In this document: in pieces, positions 8,231 to 16,480 of the stretch | How positions within the stretch are numbered: the first letter of the stretch is position 1 | How the letters are laid out: every line of letters starts with the position of its first letter | Assembly: GCA_963575745.1 (NCBI GenBank) | Contig: CAUYUJ010005757.1 | Coordinates: 1 to 25,000, forward strand | Length of the DNA: 25,000 nucleotides | Origin: Prorocentrum cordatum | Taxonomy: Eukaryota > Sar > Dinophyceae > Prorocentrales > Prorocentraceae | Reading direction: 5' to 3' | Program-made: the position numbers and the translations under genes | The notes under the pieces: generated by a model | What the model was told of the DNA's origin: nothing | Seen by the model: only the letters and a program-made list of their open reading frames with translations | Databases searched by the model: none

Positions 8231-8424
8231 CCCGAAACGGCCGGAAGATAAATCAGTGCACTTTGGGGGCCCTGGGACCCCCTACCCATTTTTTGTGTTA
8301 ACATGTCCGTATGTATGTGTGTATGTATGTATGTATTTCAATATATGCACAGATCTACCAGGTCGCCACCCAATATCATGCACCTCGGGGGTTGGCGACA
8401 GTACGGGACGAACAAAAAACAGCT
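8231..8424. other. Spacer with a short TATG run
   Basis: Contains GTATGTATGTATGTATTT near 8320-8338, related to the large array at 2590-3532. Nothing else recognised. Confidence 0.5.
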
Positions 8425-8720
8425 ACGTAGGAATTTGATTGGGAAGCGCTAAGAAGGGATTCTATAGGAAAGCGCTACAAAGGGACTCGATGGGAAAGCC
8501 TGACACAGGAATCCTTTAGAACACGCTATTGAGGGCTCTTATTGGAGCGCATCGCACCAGGCATCTTTTTTGGAAAGTGCTAAAGGACACTTTCAGTGAA
8601 AAGCCTCACAGGAGGAACTCCGTGGAAAACACCACTTGGGGTCTCTATTGACAAGCGTCACAAAAATCCTCTGAACCACCACATAAGGATCCGATTGGAA
8701 GGCCTCAAGATCGGATTCCT
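8425..8720. repeat. Degenerate minisatellite, unit about 25-26 bp
   Basis: GGGAAGCGCT at 8441, GGAAAGCGCT at 8467, GGGAAAGCCT at 8492, AGAACACGCT at about 8518, TTGGAGCGCA at 8542 and GGAAAGTGCT at about 8572 mark successive units. Each is followed by a GGGATTC or GGACTCGAT-like half. Copies decay towards the right. Confidence 0.8.
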
Positions 8721-8870
8721 CTGCGGGGGGCTCCCAAGGAGATGCCTTATGAAGACGTTGAGAAATCGAACGCACCCAAAGAACAACCACACACATCAAA
8801 CACATTACAAAGCAGATGACCGACCAACACATTAACGGACCCGTAGCCAACAACTACTACATAGTTCCCT

Positions 8871-9122
8871 GCTCCTCCTCCTCCTCCTCCTCCTCCTCCC
8901 CCTCCTCCTCCCAATATTCCTCCTTCTCCTCCTCGACCCCGCCCATCACCCCTCGCCCCTCTTCCTTCACTCCTCCTCCTCCTCCTCCTGCTCCTCCTCC
9001 TCCTTCCTCCTCCTCCTCCTCCTTTTCCTCCTCCTCCTCCTCCTGCTCCTTCTCTGTCTCCCCCATTCCTGAACCGATCACGCCCCGCCTTTTACTCTTC
9101 ACTCCTCCTCCTTCCGCTCCTC
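8871..9122. repeat. CTC polypyrimidine array with embedded unique blocks
   Basis: CTC runs are broken by related non-repeat blocks at about 8933-8985 and 9068-9122. The second block recurs at 9389-9443. Confidence 0.92.
9068..9122. repeat. 55 bp direct repeat, copy 1
   Basis: CCTGAACCGATCACGCCCCG at 9068 corresponds to CCTGAACCAATCGCGACCCG at 9389. Both continue to TTCACTCCTCC and end CCGCTCCTC. A more diverged relative is at 8933-8985. Confidence 0.85.
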
Positions 9123-9152
9123 ATGCAGCAGGGCATGGAGGGGAGACAAAAG

Positions 9153-9310
9153 GATGGGGAGGAGGAGGGGGGGAGGAGGAGGGGGAGGAGGAGGAGGAGG
9201 AGGAGGAGGAGTAGCAGGAGGGGGAGGAGGAGGAGAAGGAGGAGGATGAGTAGAGGGAATGGGGGGAGGAGGGAGCGCAATGGAGAAGTGGAATGGAGGA
9301 GGACTGGGAT
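9153..9310. repeat. GGA polypurine array grading into GGAATGGA-type repeat
   Basis: A GGA run at 9153-9250, then degenerate GGAGTGGAATGGA words. It is in inverted orientation to the CTC array ending at 9122, only about 30 bases away. Confidence 0.92.
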
Positions 9311-9388
9311 GGAGGAGTGGAATGGATGAGTGGTTGTCCTCCTGAGAAATGAGGATGGAAGAATTGTCCTCCCCCTTCTTCTCCTCCT

Positions 9389-9443
9389 CCTGAACCAATC
9401 GCGACCCGCATTTCAACCTTCACTCCTCCTTATTCCGCTCCTC
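9389..9443. repeat. 55 bp direct repeat, copy 2
   Basis: Second copy of 9068-9122 with an offset of 321 bases and no length difference. Confidence 0.85.
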
Positions 9444-9492
9444 CTCCAGTCCACTCCTCCTCCATCTCGCTCACTCCCCCCCCATCCTCGTC

Positions 9493-9584
9493 AATCTTCC
9501 GCAGGCTGCCCTCGCAGGAGAGTTGGGCAAACGAGACGTGCCTGCTGCTGGGCTGAGATCCTGGACGCGCGTTCCGGGTCCCAG
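9493..9584. repeat. 92 bp dispersed duplication, copy 1
   Basis: Gap-free match to 10069-10160 at 87 of 92 positions. Both contain CTTCCGCAGGCTGCCCTCGC and GAGATCCTGGACGCGCGTTC. The plus frame MGKRDVPAAGLRSWTRVPGP and the minus frame GPGTRVQDLSPAAGTSRLPN are both open here and in the other copy. Confidence 0.93.
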
Positions 9585-9996
9585 CTCAGCAAGGCAGCCT
9601 GCTGCCCACCGATGCAAGAGCACCAGGGTGGGTGGGAAAATCAGGATGGGACCTCGCCGGCACCTCACTCGCGCGCGAGCTCGTGGGCTAGCACCTGGCC
9701 TGCGCACGACACCGCAGGCGCCGCCCGACAAGGCACCCTCTCCAAGCGCCAGCGGACAGACGGACGGACAGACAGACCAACAGACGGACGACGGCCAGAC
9801 GACAAGCAAACAGACAGACGACAGACAGACGACAGGCCCAGGACCCAGACACCGCAGCCCCCAAAAGGAGGCGCAGGGCGAGAGGAAAGCACGAGCGGCC
9901 CGAACGCCGACAAACACACGAATGACAACTGCTCAAGCACCGCCGCGCGACCGCGACAACCAAAGCCAGAAGGCCAGGAAGCCGAAAGGCAAGTAG
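9523..9996 (+). CDS. ORF of 157 codons, coding status doubtful
   Basis: It starts inside the 92 bp duplication (MGKRDVPAAGLRSWT) and runs through a hydrophilic Gln/Thr/Asp stretch made by ACAG repeats (SGQTDGQTDQQTDDGQTTSK) to a basic tail (RDRDNQSQKARKPKGK). The composition would suit a disordered nuclear protein, but half of it is repeat-derived. A 148-codon frame is also open on the opposite strand. No family recognised. Confidence 0.2.
   Translation: MGKRDVPAAGLRSWTRVPGPSSARQPAAHRCKSTRVGGKIRMGPRRHLTRARARGLAPGLRTTPQAPPDKAPSPSASGQTDGQTDQQTDDGQTTSKQTDDRQTTGPGPRHRSPQKEAQGERKARAARTPTNTRMTTAQAPPRDRDNQSQKARKPKGK
9759..9835. repeat. ACAG/ACGG tetranucleotide repeat
   Basis: Degenerate ACAGACGG and CAGACGAC words over about 75 bases. 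Confidence 0.85.
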
Positions 9997-10068
9997 GCAA
10001 CATCGGCACAGGTCAGCTCTGTAGATTTTCCGGCCCCCGAAACCTCCGCGCGATTTAGGGGATATGAG

Positions 10069-10160
10069 AATCTTCCGCAGGCTGCCCTCGCAGGAGCGTT
10101 GGGCAAACGAGGCATGCCTGCTGCTGTGCTGAGATCCTGGACGCGCGTTCCAGGTCCCAG
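10069..10160. repeat. 92 bp dispersed duplication, copy 2
   Basis: Partner of 9493-9584 with an offset of 576 bases and five substitutions. Confidence 0.93.
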
Positions 10161-10520
10161 TGCCCCAGGGCGCAGCACAGCAGCTGGCAAGGCGGTCCCT
10201 GCCCGAGACGTGGTGGCCCCACTGCACAGATCAGACGCGACTGCCGCTGCGTCGACCGCCACCCGAGAGCGACGCCGGGCAGGATCCACATCCAATGGCT
10301 CCGGGCTGCGGCCTCGGCGCGCATGCGCGAATTGGCGCACGATTGCTCCCGCGTCGACCACTCGGGGCCTCACTGTTTGGTGGCTTCGCTGGAATCGCCA
10401 CGGGTGGCGCCGCGCGCCTCCGGCGCCTCTCTCTATCCTTCGCGGGGTCTTCGCGTTGCTTTTCCAGCTGTTGGCATCGGCTACACGCAATGAGTGACCC
10501 TGGGTGCCCCATCGGGCGGG
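10161..10520. other. Unique GC-rich segment, open on both strands
   Basis: The plus frame has LLPRRPLGASLFGGFAGIAT. The minus frame has RCQQLEKQREDPAKDRERRR. Both look passable and no splice signal chooses. No repeat structure was seen. Confidence 0.25.
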
Positions 10521-10706
10521 AGAAGTAGGTTAGAAACATGAAGTGGGGAGGGGTTGAACATCGATTGGGTGTCCGCCCGCCCCCTAGAGAGGACGGACAA
10601 GGTGAAGCCACTCGATCCTTAGGAAGGCGCTCAAAGTAGATTGGAATCTGGGGATCCAAAAATGCCTACCTTCAACGACCGATGGGCGGGAGTGGCCTTT
10701 GGACGC
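10521..10706. repeat. Diverged duplicated block, copy 1
   Basis: Shares ordered words with 10850-11039: AGAAGTAGGT and a CATGAAGT start, AGTAGATTGGAATCTGGGGA followed by TCCA at 10635, TTCAACGACC at 10671 and TTTGGACGC at 10698. Offsets are 327-333 bases. The middle parts are poorly conserved. Confidence 0.75.
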
Positions 10707-10849
10707 GGCTATTTGGGGGGCCGCGGGGGCGCCAAAACACAAGCGCGCAAGACTCCTCTGCCGCCTCGCGCGTTCGGCGCTCGGGGGACCTCCGTGGGCC
10801 CGCACAAAAGGTCACTCCGTCGAAGGGTCACTCTTACACGCTGGTCGGA

Positions 10850-11039
10850 AGAAGTAGGTAAAAGCATGAAGTAGGAAGGCGGATGTTGGGGTCCAGGTCC
10901 TCCCAAATAATAGCAAGACACAGCAGACGCACAACGATCCCTGAAGTGGGAAGTCGCATGAAGTAGATTGGGGTCTGGGAATCCAGACATACCAACTCTT
11001 TCAACGACCGGCATGTACATTTTGGACGCCCGAAATGGG
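10850..11039. repeat. Diverged duplicated block, copy 2
   Basis: Contains AGAAGTAGGTAAAAGCATGA at 10850, AGTAGATTGGGGTCTGGGAA at 10962, TTCAACGACC at 11000 and TTTGGACGC at 11031. It matches copy 1 in order and orientation. Confidence 0.75.
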
Positions 11040-11451
11040 TACGGAAAAACTGGTACACTGCCCAACGACAAATGCTGTCCCAAACCAACAGCGGCCGCTG
11101 TTGGACAGGCGGCCTTCTGTCTCAAATAGACACAGGCGGCGGCGGCGCGGACAGCGAGTCCTGTTCAAAATGAGCAGGAACTGCTGTTGGGCATTGCGCC
11201 CATTCTTTCCGCACCCATGTCGCGCAGTCGATGGCATTCGCCCGCCCGCAGCCCGGGACAACGCGGCTCTTGCTCCCGCGCTCGCGCCAGAAGCACGTAT
11301 TTGCCATCGGCGCCGGCGCTCCCCGCCGGGAGGCACTGCTGCGGAGGAGGATGAAGTGCGCGTGCGGTGTCCCTTCGTTTCGGAAGCGGAGGGGGGGAAA
11401 GAAAGGAGGACGGGGAAGGCACGGAGGACGGGCAGAGGGGAGGGAACCGCG
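11035..11451 (+). CDS. Exon-like ORF ending at a GTAAGG donor, unrecognised
   Basis: The ORF starts at ATG 11035 and runs 139 codons to GCG/GTAAGGATG, a good donor consensus in phase 0. Readable parts include RPFFPHPCRAVDGIRPPAAR, DNAALAPALAPEARICHRRR and TAAEEDEVRVRCPFVSEAEG. The first 60 codons contain an Arg run from CGG repeats. The frame continues only 20 codons past the donor before a stop, consistent with splicing there. The same GCG/GTAAGG context occurs at 18009. The start codon is not confirmed: an upstream acceptor is possible. No family recognised. The opposite strand also has open frames. Confidence 0.3.
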
Positions 11452-11708
11452 GTAAGGATGATGACGAGGACGGTGATGATGCTGAGAGCATATATATGCG
11501 CAGGAGGGTGAGCATGGATGGAGGACGAATAGGAAAGCGAAGGAGAAGGAGCGATCACGAGTAAGATGGGCAATGGGGGAGGATAAACAGGTGAGCGAAA
11601 ACGGTTCTCTGGAATCCCTCGATCAGTCAGTCATGTCGTCATACGAGCAGAAGAGGCCCTCGAAATCACCTCTTCGCCCCTCCTCTCATACTGGTTGGGT
11701 GTACTATG
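11452..11708. other. Unassigned sequence after the candidate donor
   Basis: Contains ATGATGACGAGGACGGTGAT-type words and GCATATATATGC, a short palindrome. Nothing recognisable. Confidence 0.3.
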
Positions 11709-11913
11709 TACTCCGAGTTCCTTAATAAGCGTCGGGAGGGCGTAACCCCCGCCGACAGCCCCACATCGACCCCGTCGCGGGCAGCCACCGCGCGCCGAAG
11801 GCGCTCCTACCCCCGTCGCGGCGCGACGACCAGGCGATCGCGGCGCGACGACGAGGCGAGGTTGAACCCCGTCGGGGGGGTACCCCCCCACGCTTATCAA
11901 GAAACCCAGAGTA
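11709..11913. mobile_element. Foldback/MITE-like element with about 44 bp terminal inverted repeats, TA borders
   Basis: The left end reads TACTCCGAGTTCCTTAATAA then GCGTCGGGAGGGCGTAACCC. The right end in reverse complement reads TACTCTGGGTTTCTTGATAA then GCGTGGGGGGGGTACCCCCC. The arms agree over most of about 44 positions. TA at both outer ends could be a target-site duplication. The 205-base interior is GC-rich with two CGTCGCGGCGCGACGA-type palindromic words and no plausible gene. Confidence 0.75.
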
Positions 11914-12049
11914 TGCTGCTATCTTGTCTTCCCCGCCCCTCATCCTTCTGCACATCACATTCCTCTCCGCTCTCTCCTCCCCCCTCCTCACCTCCTCCTC
12001 CTCTCCTCCCCTCCCCTCCCTGCCTCCCCCGGGGGGCGGGAAGGAGACA

Positions 12050-12330
12050 GATGCAGGAGAACGACGACGTTTACGGCGCCGCTGTCGACGACAACGTCGA
12101 CTTCGTCGCCCGACGACGAGGGCGTCGACGTCGTCGCCCGCGCCATCTGAGCGACCGACTGTTGACGTCGACGCCGACGACGACGATGCCGACGGCGCCG
12201 CCGTCGACGACGACGACGAGGACGTCGACGCCGACGCCGCCGCCGCCGACGCCGCCGACGACGCCGTCGCTCCGCCGACGACGACGCCGCCGTCGACGAC
12301 GACGAGAACGCCGACGCCGACGACGTCGCT
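12050..12330. repeat. GAC/GCC triplet array
   Basis: GAC, GCC and GTC triplets with many GTCGAC junctions. Asp/Ala-rich frames on the plus strand (VDVDADDDDADGAAVDDDDE) are open but change frame across the array, so it is not one clean exon. Confidence 0.88.
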
Positions 12331-12460
12331 GACGCCCCGGACGCCTCCAGCAGCTGCGGGCACTCGAACAGCCCGCCCAGCGAGCACGGCCCCGGCCCGG
12401 CGCACCGCGGCCGCCTGCCGACTCCGCCCGCCGAAGCCGCCCGCCGCCCGCCGCCCTCCG
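12331..12460 (-). CDS. Short exon-like window between triplet arrays, strand uncertain
   Basis: The minus strand reads PRCAGPGPCSLGGLFECPQL and then LEASGASATSSASAFSSSS, with nearly all third positions G or C. The plus strand also reads sensibly (SSSCGHSNSPPSEHGPGPAH). The mixed hydrophobic stretch CSLGGLFECPQLLEASG makes the minus strand slightly better. No splice site was fixed and no family recognised. Confidence 0.2.
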
Positions 12461-12463
12461 CCC

Positions 12464-12464
12464 T

Positions 12465-12498
<34 letters not shown>

Positions 12499-12500
12499 TG

Positions 12501-12554
<54 letters not shown>

Positions 12555-12990
12555 GCGGCGTCGTCGTCGGCGTCGTCGTCGTCGTCGTCGGCGTCGCGGT
12601 CGACGTTGACGTCGTCGCCTTCCTCGTTTGGACCTCCAGGGGCCCGTTTCGGGCCCTGGGGCGGTCAACGACGTCGTCGTGCCCGTCGTCGTGGTCGTCG
12701 TGGCCGTGGTCGTGGTTGTGGTCGTGGTCGAGGTCGTCGTTGTCGTCGTCGTCGTCGTCGTCATCGTCGTCGTCGTCGTCGTGGACGTGGTCGTCGTCGT
12801 GGTCGCCGTGGCCGTCGTCGTCGTGGTCGTGGCCGTGCTGGTCGTGGTCGTGGTTGTTGTTCTTTCATGCGTTTCTGGCCCTTTTGGGCCTCTGGAAGCA
12901 TTCAGGGACCTCTGGGGACCGCCTGTCGTCGTCATCGTGGTCGAGGTCGTGGTCGTAGACGTGGTCGTCGTCGCTGTCGTCGTCTTCCTA
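12464..12990. repeat. CGC then CGT/GTC triplet arrays with minisatellite islands
   Basis: A pure GCC run at about 12465-12497 switches to GTC at about 12503. GTC/GTGGTC arrays then dominate 12674-12990. Short islands at about 12628-12660 and 12865-12920 (GGCCCTTTTGGGCCTCTGG) resemble the CTTGGGGGCC minisatellite. The GTC arrays are inverted relative to the GAC array at 12050-12330. Confidence 0.9.
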
Positions 12991-13110
12991 TGTTATTCGG
13001 GGTCTTTGGAAGCTTCTGGGCGTTTTCAAAATAATATCATCGCCCTCGGCGCCATGAGTTCTCAAACAATTTCGTCGCCGTCGTCGCCGTGGTCGTCGTC
13101 GTCGTCTTCA

Positions 13111-13490
13111 TACAAAAATCACGACGGGAGGTTTTTCGCTATGTTCGGCTTCGGGGGAGCCCTTACGGAGCCTCGGGGGCGTGAAAAACGACTCAGGATG
13201 AAAAACCGGTCCCGGGGAATGGGTCGAGACCTTTGGGGGTCGACGTCCTGAAAAAGTCATGACGTCGGGGTTCTGGGAAAGCAAAAAGCCACGGGTCAGC
13301 GGCGGCCGTGGCCAGGCTAGAAGGCCGCGAGTCTCTGATCCCACCAGCCCTGTAGGGCGTGAGTGGCTTATAGCGAGCTTCCTCTTCCAGCACCCTTCTT
13401 CCCTTGTCCCTCCCCCGTGCCCCCTTCCCCATGGACCTGGAGGGGAGGGGTCGTGGGTCGTTAGAGTGTCCAAGATGGCCTTGGCGAGGA
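13111..13490. other. Unique sequence, no feature recognised
   Basis: A minus-strand ORF (13563-13108) spans it but has a Pro/Gly/Ser composition typical of chance frames here. The last bases lead into the minisatellite units. Confidence 0.3.
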
Positions 13491-14270
13491 GGCCAAAATC
13501 ATTGATTTGATCCAGGTGTTGGCCACTCTGCGGCCTTCTGAAGCGGGGGGGGGGCAACGCCAATTAAAGAGCACCCCGGGTGCCCCAAGACGGCCCCAAG
13601 GTGCCCAGGAGGCCCACAGTGGCCTCCAAGATGACCCCAGGAGGCTCGCAAGAGACCCCCAAGAGGCCCCAAGAGACCCCCCAGATGCACCCAAGATGCA
13701 CCACGAGGTCTCGGCGAGAAGGCCAAAAGCAATAATGTTTTAAGGTTTCGGCCACACTTTGGCCTCCTGGGGTGAAGGCCTAATTAAGGAGCCCCCCTCC
13801 TTTGATCGATCTCCTCCAAGATGGCCCCGAGATGCCGCCCGAGGCTCGCAAGGGTGCCCCAAGAGGGCCCCAATAGGTCCCCAGCAGGCCCAAAAAGGGC
13901 CCCAAGATGCTCCCAGAAGTTTCCCAAGACCCCACGAGGCCCCCAGAGATACCCAAAACGCCCCAAGAGACCTCGGCGACAGGGCCACAATCATGGATGT
14001 TACTAAGGTTTTGACCACATGTTGGCCTCCTGGGGGGCAACGCAAATTAAGGTGATCGACCTCTTCCGAGATGGCCCTCAGATGGCCTCCGAGGCTTCCA
14101 AGGAAGAGGCTCCCAAGAGGCCGCCAAGGTGCCTCCAAGAGGCTCCCAAGAGACCCCCAAGAGGACCCACGAGGCCCTGCAGATGCACCCAAGACGCCAC
14201 AAGAGGCCCCTGGGACTGCCAAGCGTCCTCCAAGGCGCCCGAAAAGGCATCCAAGAGGGCTGTGGCCTTT
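13491..14270. repeat. CCCCAAGAGG minisatellite with a larger 220-265 bp period
   Basis: CCCCAAGAGGCCCC-type words at 12-15 base spacing fill most of it. Three leader blocks punctuate the array. Each has CCA[AC]AATCA or CCAAAAGCA, then GGCCAC, GCCTCCTGG-like sequence, and AATTAA at 13562, 13782 and 14045. The larger units are therefore about 220 and 263 bases. Orientation is opposite to 7560-8230. Confidence 0.85.
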
Positions 14271-14277
14271 CTGCTCG

Positions 14278-14607
14278 CCCTCCTCCTGCCTCTTTCTCCT
14301 TCTCCTTCTCCTACTCCTACTCCTACTCCCTCTCCTCCTCCTCCTCCTCCTCCTCCTCCTCCTCCCTCCTACTCCTCTTCCTCTCCTCCTCCTCCTCCTC
14401 CTCTCCTCCTCCTCCCTCCTCCTCCTCCTCCTCCTCCTCTCCTCCCCCCTCCTCCCTCCCCCCTCCCCCTCCCCCTCCCCTCCCCCCCTCCTCCTCCTCC
14501 TCCCTCCCCTCCACTCCCTCCTCCTCCTCCTCCTCCTCCTCCTCCTCCTCTCCTCCTCCTCCTCCTCCTCCTCCTCCTCCTCCTCCTCCTCCTCCTCCTC
14601 CTCCTCC
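14278..14607. repeat. CTC polypyrimidine array, about 0.33 kb
   Basis: CTC, CCC and TAC-containing units. The plus strand is almost entirely pyrimidine. Confidence 0.96.
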
Positions 14608-14725
14608 ATTCCTTCTCCTCATAAACAACTCCCCCCTGCCGCACCCCGAGGCCGGTCGAAATGACGGGCTGGGCGTTTCGCCTGAGACTTCCTCACCACG
14701 AATGACCCTGAAACTTCACTTTGTG

Positions 14726-15030
14726 GTTCTCGTCATAGCGCCGCGTGCGTTCGTTTTTAAGCATTTGCCAAACGTTCTCGGGTTGTTGGCGGGCGGTTTT
14801 CGAAATGTGGCTCTCGCCTGAACGCCGCCCACAATCGTTTTCAACATTGGCCATCATTTCACGGATTGAGGGCGGTTCGTTTTCAAACTGTTACTCTCGC
14901 CTGAGCGCCGCGCACGCTCGTCTTAAACATGTAAGAGTCTCACGGATTGAGGGCTGTTCGTTTTCAAAATGTGGCTCTCGCCTCAGCGCTGCGCGCATTC
15001 GTTCCAAAACTGCTCAGGGGTTTCACGGAT
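14726..15030. repeat. Tandem repeat, unit about 82 bp, four copies
   Basis: CTCTCGCCTG[AC]GCGC at 14811, 14894 and 14975, with a diverged first copy near 14728. Spacings are about 83, 83 and 81. Each unit also has CACGGATTGAGGGC and TTCGTTTTCAAA. Confidence 0.85.
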
Positions 15031-15089
15031 TCCCATGGTCAGCGTATCAGAAACATGTTGTTTGAAAGATTTGGGATTGTGAGGGTGCA

Positions 15090-15230
15090 GCAGTTACGTT
15101 GGTTCGCGTTCTTGAAGTCCCAGGAATGGTGCCCTGGCGCGAGCCAGGACCGTCAGGAAGCAACGGTCGGGTGGATCCGCGCGTTGAAGTCCCGAGAACG
15201 GTGTTTTGGCATGCTTCAGGGTCGTCAAAC
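15090..15230. repeat. Tandem repeat, unit 72 bp, two copies
   Basis: TTGAAGTCCCAGGAATGGTG at 15112 and TTGAAGTCCCGAGAACGGTG at 15184. Each is followed by a CCTGG or TTTGG and GTCAGG or GTCAAAC segment. Confidence 0.75.
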
Positions 15231-15630
15231 TGTTGTCGCCCAGCGAGGCAGTTCCTTGTAGGGGCCTATGAAGAGGAAGGCTGGAGAGAGGCTTTATCTC
15301 AACATCGTTGATGAGTCTTGGGTTTACACTGGTCCTCCTCCTCCTCCTCCTCCTCCTCCCTCCCCTCCTCTTCCTCATCCGCCTAGTCCTCCTCCTTCCT
15401 CCTCCATACTTCCCCTTGAGCCCGCCCTGCCGCTCCCCCTACTCATCCTCCCGCTCTTGGGGTACGACGTCTTACACAGCAATTACTGCATGCTGCTTCG
15501 CATCCCTCCATGATCAAAGCACCTCGTCTGGGCATCGTGTCTGGATGGGCTGGTGGGGTTACTTTTTCCCGGAAAGGGCTGAAGCCCAGAATTCTTTTTT
15601 GGAGGTTGACCTCCGGAATCGACGGCTGTA
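15231..15630. other. Mostly unique sequence with a short CTC run
   Basis: A CTC run lies at about 15331-15410. No gene or RNA recognised. ORFs here are proline- or leucine-rich translations of the CTC run. Confidence 0.4.
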
Positions 15631-15840
15631 GGGCCGGCGATATTATTTGCGATAAATAACGAAGTCGCGCAGGGCCGGTGAAATTGTGTTTGAGGATGTC
15701 TCGAGCGAAACGCTTGTTGTTCAGAATGTGTTGAGGATGTCTCGAGCGAAACGCTGGTTTTGCAGAGTTGGGGGGTGTCTCGAGCGGGGGCCTCGTGGGG
15801 GGCCAGAATTCAGAGGATGTCTCAGGCGGAATGCTTGTTT
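15631..15840. repeat. Tandem repeat, unit about 41 bp, four to five degenerate copies
   Basis: GAGGATGTCTCGAGCGAAAC occurs at 15692 and 15733, GGGTGTCTCGAGCGGGGG at about 15773, and GAGGATGTCTCAGGCGGAAT at 15813. GGGCCGGCGATATTATTT at 15632 and GGGCCGGTGAAATTGTGTTT at 15672 extend it leftwards. An isolated GAGGATGTCTGAGGCGG lies at 16443. Confidence 0.8.
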
Positions 15841-15856
15841 AAAACTGCCCAGGTCG

Positions 15857-16310
15857 GCATGAGGGGGTATCCAACATGGTTGTCCGTCGCTTGCGCCCCA
15901 AACGACCGCATGTTGGATATCCCCCCTTGGTGGGCTGAAACCGTGAGTTTTTACATGTGCAGGCCATCAGAGGGGGTATCTAACATGGTGATCCCGAGCT
16001 GGAATCACGTGTTTTCATGTGTCCAGGCCACACAAGGGGGGTATCTAACATGGTGATCCTGAGCTGGAGCCATGTGTTATTTCATGTTCAGGCTACCGAG
16101 AAAAAGGGTATCGAAAATGATGGTCCTGCGCTGGAACCGCGTGTTTTCAAGTGTCCAGGTCACCCAGAGAGGTATCTAACATGGTGGTCCTGTGCTGGGA
16201 CCTAATGTTTTTACGTATCCAGGCCACCCAAGGGGGGGATCTGACATGATTGTCCCGATCTGGAACGTGTCCAGGCCGCCCAGGGGGGGTATCCAACATG
16301 GCGTCGGGCC
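15857..16310. repeat. Tandem repeat, unit about 65 bp, with one inverted unit
   Basis: GGGGTATCTAACATGG-like marks occur at about 15866, 15976, 16041, 16108, 16172, 16238 and 16289. Most spacings are 64-67. CCAGGCCACCCAAGG precedes each and GATCCTGAGCTGGA follows it. In the wide gap 15866-15976 a reverse-complement unit (CATGTTGGATATCCCCCC at 15909) is present, forming a foldback with the first unit. Confidence 0.88.
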
Positions 16311-16480
16311 CAACGCCGAATTATCAGGAAACGCACGGGGGCTGAACAACGCTACCCGCACACAAATCTCAAAATAGAAAAGCGATGTTTTCTTGCTTTG
16401 GACAGGGGGGGCGCTTTGGGGGCCTCTCCAGGGAAGACATTGCGAGGATGTCTGAGGCGGTTATCTAGCACGAGGTGGCA

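Noticed and set aside
7752-8438. 228-codon Gly/Trp/Leu-rich ORF and its minus-strand partners
   Set aside because: Follows the CTTGGGGGCC minisatellite. Repeat spacing varies and the other strand is open too.
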